DNA from: Candidatus Margulisiibacteriota bacterium
GTDB taxonomy: Bacteria > Margulisbacteria > WOR-1 > O2-12-FULL-45-9
Assembly (NCBI GenBank): GCA_018814265.1
Contig: JAHIZU010000301.1
Span: forward strand, 1 to 7,306
DNA: 7,306 nt
Reading direction: 5' to 3'
Shown here piece after piece: positions 1 to 6,000 of this stretch. Each line of letters begins with the position of its first letter. Position 1 is the stretch's first letter. A model generated the notes under the pieces. It was given only the letters and a program-made list of their open reading frames with translations, had not been told where the DNA came from and did not search any database. Position numbers and translations under genes: made by a program.

Positions 1-3000
1 AGCAACATCAGTAGTAGGAACTCATTATGGCGATGGATCAAACTTAACTGGAATATTAACCACTGCGAATGACTTTGGACGCTCAGGAGTATCCGCAACG
101 TTGTATGAAGGAACTACTAGTTTAGAGGCTAAGTATGTCCAACAATCAGGCGACACCATGACTGGAATTTTAGACTTAGGTGGAAACAAGATAACCAGTG
201 TTGGCACACCAACCGCAGCTTCAGATGCAGCAACCAAAGCGTATGTAGATGCAACCGCAGGTGGAGATATTACTGAAGTAACCGCTGGAACTGGATTGAG
301 TGGAGGCGGAACTACAGGAGCTGTTACTTTGGAAGTTGCGTATGACGATTTAACTATTGGATTAACTGGGACCTCATCATTAGAAGTAAAAGATGGCGGA
401 ATCACTTCGATAAAAATTGCAGATGGAACAATAGTTGGCGGAGATTTAAATAGCACAATCAATATTAATACAACAGGTATCGTAACCGCAGCTGCATTTT
501 ACGGGGATGGATCAAACCTTACTGGCATAACTACAACTGGAGCAGACTTTGGTCGCTCGGGTGTGGCAACTGCATTGTATGAAGGAACCACAACGTTAGA
601 AGCAAAATATGTTAACCAAGCTGGCGACACTATGACTGGAGATTTAAGGATTGAAGGTGACTTAACTGTAACCGGAACCATAGACAGCAGCAGCCCAGTA
701 AAAGTAGTTGGCGGATTAAATGTACAAACCGGAACCCTTGAGGTTGCTAGTGGTGAGACAAAGTTAAATAACGTAACTTATTCGTGGCCGGGATCAGATG
801 GATCGAACGGTGATGCACTTACTACTGATGGTTCGGGAATTTTAAGTTGGACCTCTAGTGGTGCAGGAGATATTACTGCAGTAGACGCAACCGGTGGATT
901 ATCTGGAGGCGGAGAAAGCGGAAGAGTAACTTTAGAAGTAGCTTCTGGTGGAATCACCGCATCAATGTTAGCAACCGGATCAGTAACCAGCGGAGCAATT
1001 GCAAATAATACAATTACTGGTGATGATTTAACTGGTGATATAAATATCACAACTACTGGAAGTATATCTGCAACATCAGTGGTAGGAACACACTACGGAG
1101 ATGGATCAAACTTAACTGGAATTTTAACTACAGCGAATGACTTTGGACGCTCAGGAGTATCCACAACGTTATATGAAGGAACTACTAGTTTAGAAGCAAA
1201 GTATGTCGAATTAGCAGGCGACACCATGACTGGTGATTTAATTATTGATGCAGACTTAACCGTAACCGGAACCATTGATGGAGGAAGTCCCGTAAAAGTA
1301 GTTGGTGGTTTAAATGTTCAAACTGGAACCCTTGAAGTTGCAAGTGATACCAGATTTAACACTGTGACTTATACTTGGCCGTCCACACAAGGAATTATGG
1401 ATCAGGTATTAGCTAACGACGGTAGCGGACAGCTAAGTTGGAGTACAGTGGAATCATCAGCCAGTGGGTGGACTGATGATGGAACTGACGTTCGCTTAAC
1501 TACCATTACGGATAACGTAGGTATTGGAACCAATGAGCCGACTGGTGTTCTTCAAGTTACCCGAAATCAGGATAGTTTCACGGATATTGTCTTTACTAAT
1601 AAAGATGCTGGAGCCTCTGCGGGGGTCAGAATGCTTTTACAAAATGATGTTAGTCAAGGTGGTGTTGGGGCGATATCTTCAAACTTCCCATCATCCACTA
1701 TGGCCAATCGTATTCTTCTTCTTTCCGAAAATAGCATGGATGGTTTACGTTTGATTGCGCAGGATCCTTCGGGAGATATTGTTTTTGATACAGGCGGAGC
1801 ATTAACCGATAGAATGATTATTGATAGTAGCGGCAGAGTTGGTATTGGCACAATGGAACCGGCTGCGCTGCTTTCAGTTGCTGGAACCATTGAAACCACA
1901 GCGGGTGGAGTTAAGTTTCCGGATGGTACGACCCAGTTAACCGCTGCAACTAGTGGAGGAGATATCACTGCATTAGATGCTGGCGACGGTTTAAGTGGAG
2001 GAGGAGAAACTGGACGAGTAACCTTAGAAGTAGCCGATGGCGGAATCACTGCATACATGTTAGCAGCAGGATCAGTAACCAGTGGAGCAATTGCAAACAA
2101 TACAATTACTGGTGATGATTTAGCGGGTGATATTAATATCACAACTACTGGAAGCATTTCCGCAACATCACTTGTTGGAACTCATTATGGTGATGGATCA
2201 AATCTTTCTGGAGTGCCAATGACTCCAGCTGGTTCTGATGGTCAAGTTCAATATAATAATAGTGGTATTTTAGGTGGGGCAACTAATCTGTATTATGATG
2301 ATGCAACCGGCCTGGTCGGAGTTGGCACTAGCGATGCAGAAGCTAACCTGACTGTTCAGGGTACTTTTGAAGTAAGAGACTTGAGTCATATTTCTCTGTT
2401 TACAATTAGTCAAAGTGGCAAGATTAGTCTTGGTGACACTTCTTCAACAAGTTATTATGATGATAATATTTGGCGCCTGGGATCTGCTCCTTTGGCTAGT
2501 TCGCCGATATTTACCACAAGAACTGCTTGGGGTAATTTTGATTCTAGCTATACGTTGTCAAGTATATCTGCAAACCGTTTATATGGCGCGGTTGTTGCTC
2601 AACCGAGCGTATCAGACACAACTCCTGGATCAAACTCTGGGTTAGCTGGATTAATGGCTTCACCTAGGTCTAATGCCGCTGGAGGAACTTTCCCGCTATT
2701 ATCAGGTGTTTATTTTAAAGGCAGAGTGGTAAATGCCAGCGGAACGGTTACTGATGTTGCTGCGTTAATCATGGAAGATGCGGAAGCTACTGGAACAATA
2801 ACCAATCAATACGGCGTTAAGATTCCTAGCTTAGAAGCAGGAACTAATAATTACGGTATTTATGTCCAAAATGCAAGTACCTATCCAATTTGGGTTGATG
2901 ACGGAACTTCTCGCTTCGACGGGAACGTGATGGTTGGTACCATTACACCAAGTTCAATGCTTACGGTTGGTGGAACAATTGAAACTACCGCTGGTGGCGT

Positions 3001-6000
3001 TAAATTCCCGGATGGTACAACTCAGTTGACTGCAGCAAGTGGTGGCGGAGACATTACCGCCGTAGATGCTACTGATGGTTTAAGTGGTGGAGGAGAAAGT
3101 GGAAGAGTAACTTTAGAAGTTGCTGATGGTGGAATTACTTCAATAAAAATTCAGGATGGGACGATCGCAGGACAGGATCTGGCTGGTGCTATAAATATTT
3201 TGACTTCGGGTCTTATATTTAGACAAACTAATGAAGCTGATGCCGCTTTTATTGGTGTGAGTAATCAATCTACCGATGCTAATGCCGGGGCGCTGGTGCT
3301 TGCGCAAAACGCTTCCGGGGTAAATGCCGTTATGGGGGTATTAAGTCCCACTGCCGCTAACTTTGCAAATTTCGTTGTTGTTTCAGCGGGCACTGACACC
3401 GATACGTCTGTTGAGGCACTGGCCTTTAATATTGAACGTCAAGGAGCGGTTAACAAACCAATATACTTTGTACAAAATGCTGAAGCTGGGGAGCCGCCCC
3501 GCATGATGATTGGTACTAATGGAAATGTTGCAGTCAGGCCAACGTCATTGTCGTATGTGCCGGCATCTAGCTTAGAAGTTGTCGGAACCTTTGGCGTATC
3601 AGGTACAACTACTTTTAATAATGTTGCTTATACCTGGCCGGCAGCAGACGGATCTGCTGATTATGTGTTGAAAACAAATGGGTCTGGAATTTTAACTTGG
3701 GAATCCGGTTCTGGTACCGGGGATATAACTTCGGTAACTGCAGGAACTGGCTTAAGTGGTGGTGGAACAACAGGAGACGTAACCTTAGAAGTAGCCGATG
3801 GTGGAATCACCGCATCAATGTTAGCGACTGGTTCTGTAACCAGCGGAGCAATTGCTAATAATACAATTACCGGTGATGATTTAGCAGGCGATATAAATAT
3901 TACAACTTCAGGAAGTATTGCTGCCGGATCATTGGTTGGTACTCATTATGGAGATGGATCAAATCTTTCTAGTGTGCCAATGACTCCAGCAGGTTCTGAT
4001 GGACAAGTGCAATATAACGATGGCGGGGCTTTAGGTGGGGCTAGTGATCTAAGTTATAGCGATACAACCGGCTTTGTTGGAATAGGAATTGGATCAACTG
4101 CCGCAACTGCACAACTTACGGTTGCTAATAGCTTAGAAGTAACTGGTGCAAGTGCTACTTTAAATGTAGGCAATTATTTTGCGCTTGCGTCGGGCATAAG
4201 TTATCTTGGTACTAGTCTTACGTACAACAATACAGGTTATCAATTGCATATAAGCGAGCGGTCTGGTTCTGGAACACCTATTTTTGGTGTTTACACAACT
4301 TCTTTTGCCAATTTCTATTCCAGCTATTACTTGAACAATCTTGGCAGTGACGGAACCATGCACGGATCATATTTATCTGAACCGGCATCGTATGATACAA
4401 CTCCAGGAAATACTAGTTTGGTGAGCTATATGGCTGCTCCAAAATACTATGCTGCTAGTGGGACTCTGCCATTAATGGCTGGTGTTTATTTTCGTGGTGT
4501 AGCTACTCCAGGCGCCAGCTCGGTTACGGATGTTGCTGCTCTTATTATGGAAGATGCATTAGTTAATGTTACCGCAACTATTACCAATCAATACGGTGTG
4601 AAAATTCCTAATCTCACAGCAGCTACCAATGACTACGGTATTTATGTTGCTGGTGCAGATACCTATCCAATATGGATCGATTCAGGCACTTCCCGCTTTG
4701 ACGGAAACGTTATGATTGGAACCATCACGCCAAGTTCAATGCTTACGGTTGCTGGCACAATCGAAACCACGGCCGGTGGATATAAATTCCCAGACGGAAC
4801 AACTCAATTAACTGCAGCAACTGGTGGTTCTGGAGATATCACTGCAGTAGATGCTGGAGACGGTTTAAGCGGAGGAGGAGAAAGCGGACGCGTAACTTTA
4901 GAAGTAGCCTCTGGAGGAATCACCGCAGCTATGTTAGCAACTGGTTCCGTAACTAGCGGAGCCATTGCAGATGGAACGATTACTGGTGATGATTTAGCGG
5001 GTGATATAAATATTATAACTACCGGAAGTATTTCAGCAACATCGGTAGTTGGAACTCATTATGGAGATGGATCAAATTTGACGGATGTTCCAGTATCAGC
5101 GGCTGGTTCAAATGGGTTTGTGCAGTTTAATGATGCCGGGGCGCTTGGCGCAAATGCGGATTTATTCTGGCATATCTCAAATAAACGGTTAGGGGTTGGA
5201 ACCACAGAACCGGAAAGATTTATACATGTGAAATCGGATCCTGCTGACGATACCGCTTATGTGCGAATTGAAGGAACCGGAAATGCTGCTGGTAATGAGG
5301 CTGGTTTAGAACTTTTCGCCGGACCTAATGCTCCCGCCAGCGTATTTTATTATCGTGGCAGTGCTTATAAAGGTAAGACATTTGTTGATACGGATGATAG
5401 ATTTAAAATTGATGTTGCTGGGCAAAATCGGTTGGTAATTGATACTAGTGGTAATGTTGGAATCGGAACTCCCGAACCACAAAGTATTTTAAATATTGTT
5501 CAAAACCAAGACAGTCCGACCTTCGCGATTTTATCTAATACAAATACTGCAGCTACTTCGCTGGCAATGTATCGACTGATAAACGCACAATCTGCTGGCG
5601 GGATAGGCATAACGTCTTCAAATTTCCCGATATCTACTTATGCCAATCGAGTAATTGTTGGTGCAGAAAGCGGCATGAGCGGTGTATTGATTGCTGCTGA
5701 AGATTCCGCAGGAAATATTATATTAAATACTGGTGGTCAGGCTGACAGTTATGAAAGAATGCGTATTACCTCAGTTGGTAGAGTTGGTATCGGATCTTCT
5801 GAACCAGGTTCAATATTGACGGTTGCCGGAACAGTTGAGACAACCGCCGGTGGATATAAATTCCCGGATGGCACTATTCAAACTACAGCAGCAACCGGTG
5901 GAACCGGAGATATTACTGCAGTAGATGCCGGAGACGGATTAAGTGGTGGTGGAGAAAGCGGAAGAGTAACGTTAGAAGTAGCTGATGGAGGAATCACTGC

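Noticed and set aside
26..34. Internal ATG codons as possible gene starts, including several preceded by purine-rich GGAG stretches
   Set aside because: The GGAG stretches encode the Gly-Gly-Gly-Glu phrase of the linker and recur in every copy. The frame is open upstream of all of them, so no start needs to be placed inside the window.
1524..1754. Alternative + frame ORFs (1524-1754, 2415-2645, 6644-6826)
   Set aside because: They are out of phase with the 2,435-codon frame, short, not conserved between paralogous units F1/F2 or E1/E2, and have no credible ribosome binding context.
1654..2157. Antisense ORF of 167 codons and similar minus-strand ORFs (e.g. 25-462, 778-1050, 5878-6114, 6448-6873)
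   Set aside because: They lie entirely opposite the open + frame, recur at the same place in each repeat copy (over linkers and C modules), and give Pro/Val/Ser-rich peptides with no recognisable domain. They are mirror images of the repeats' codon pattern.
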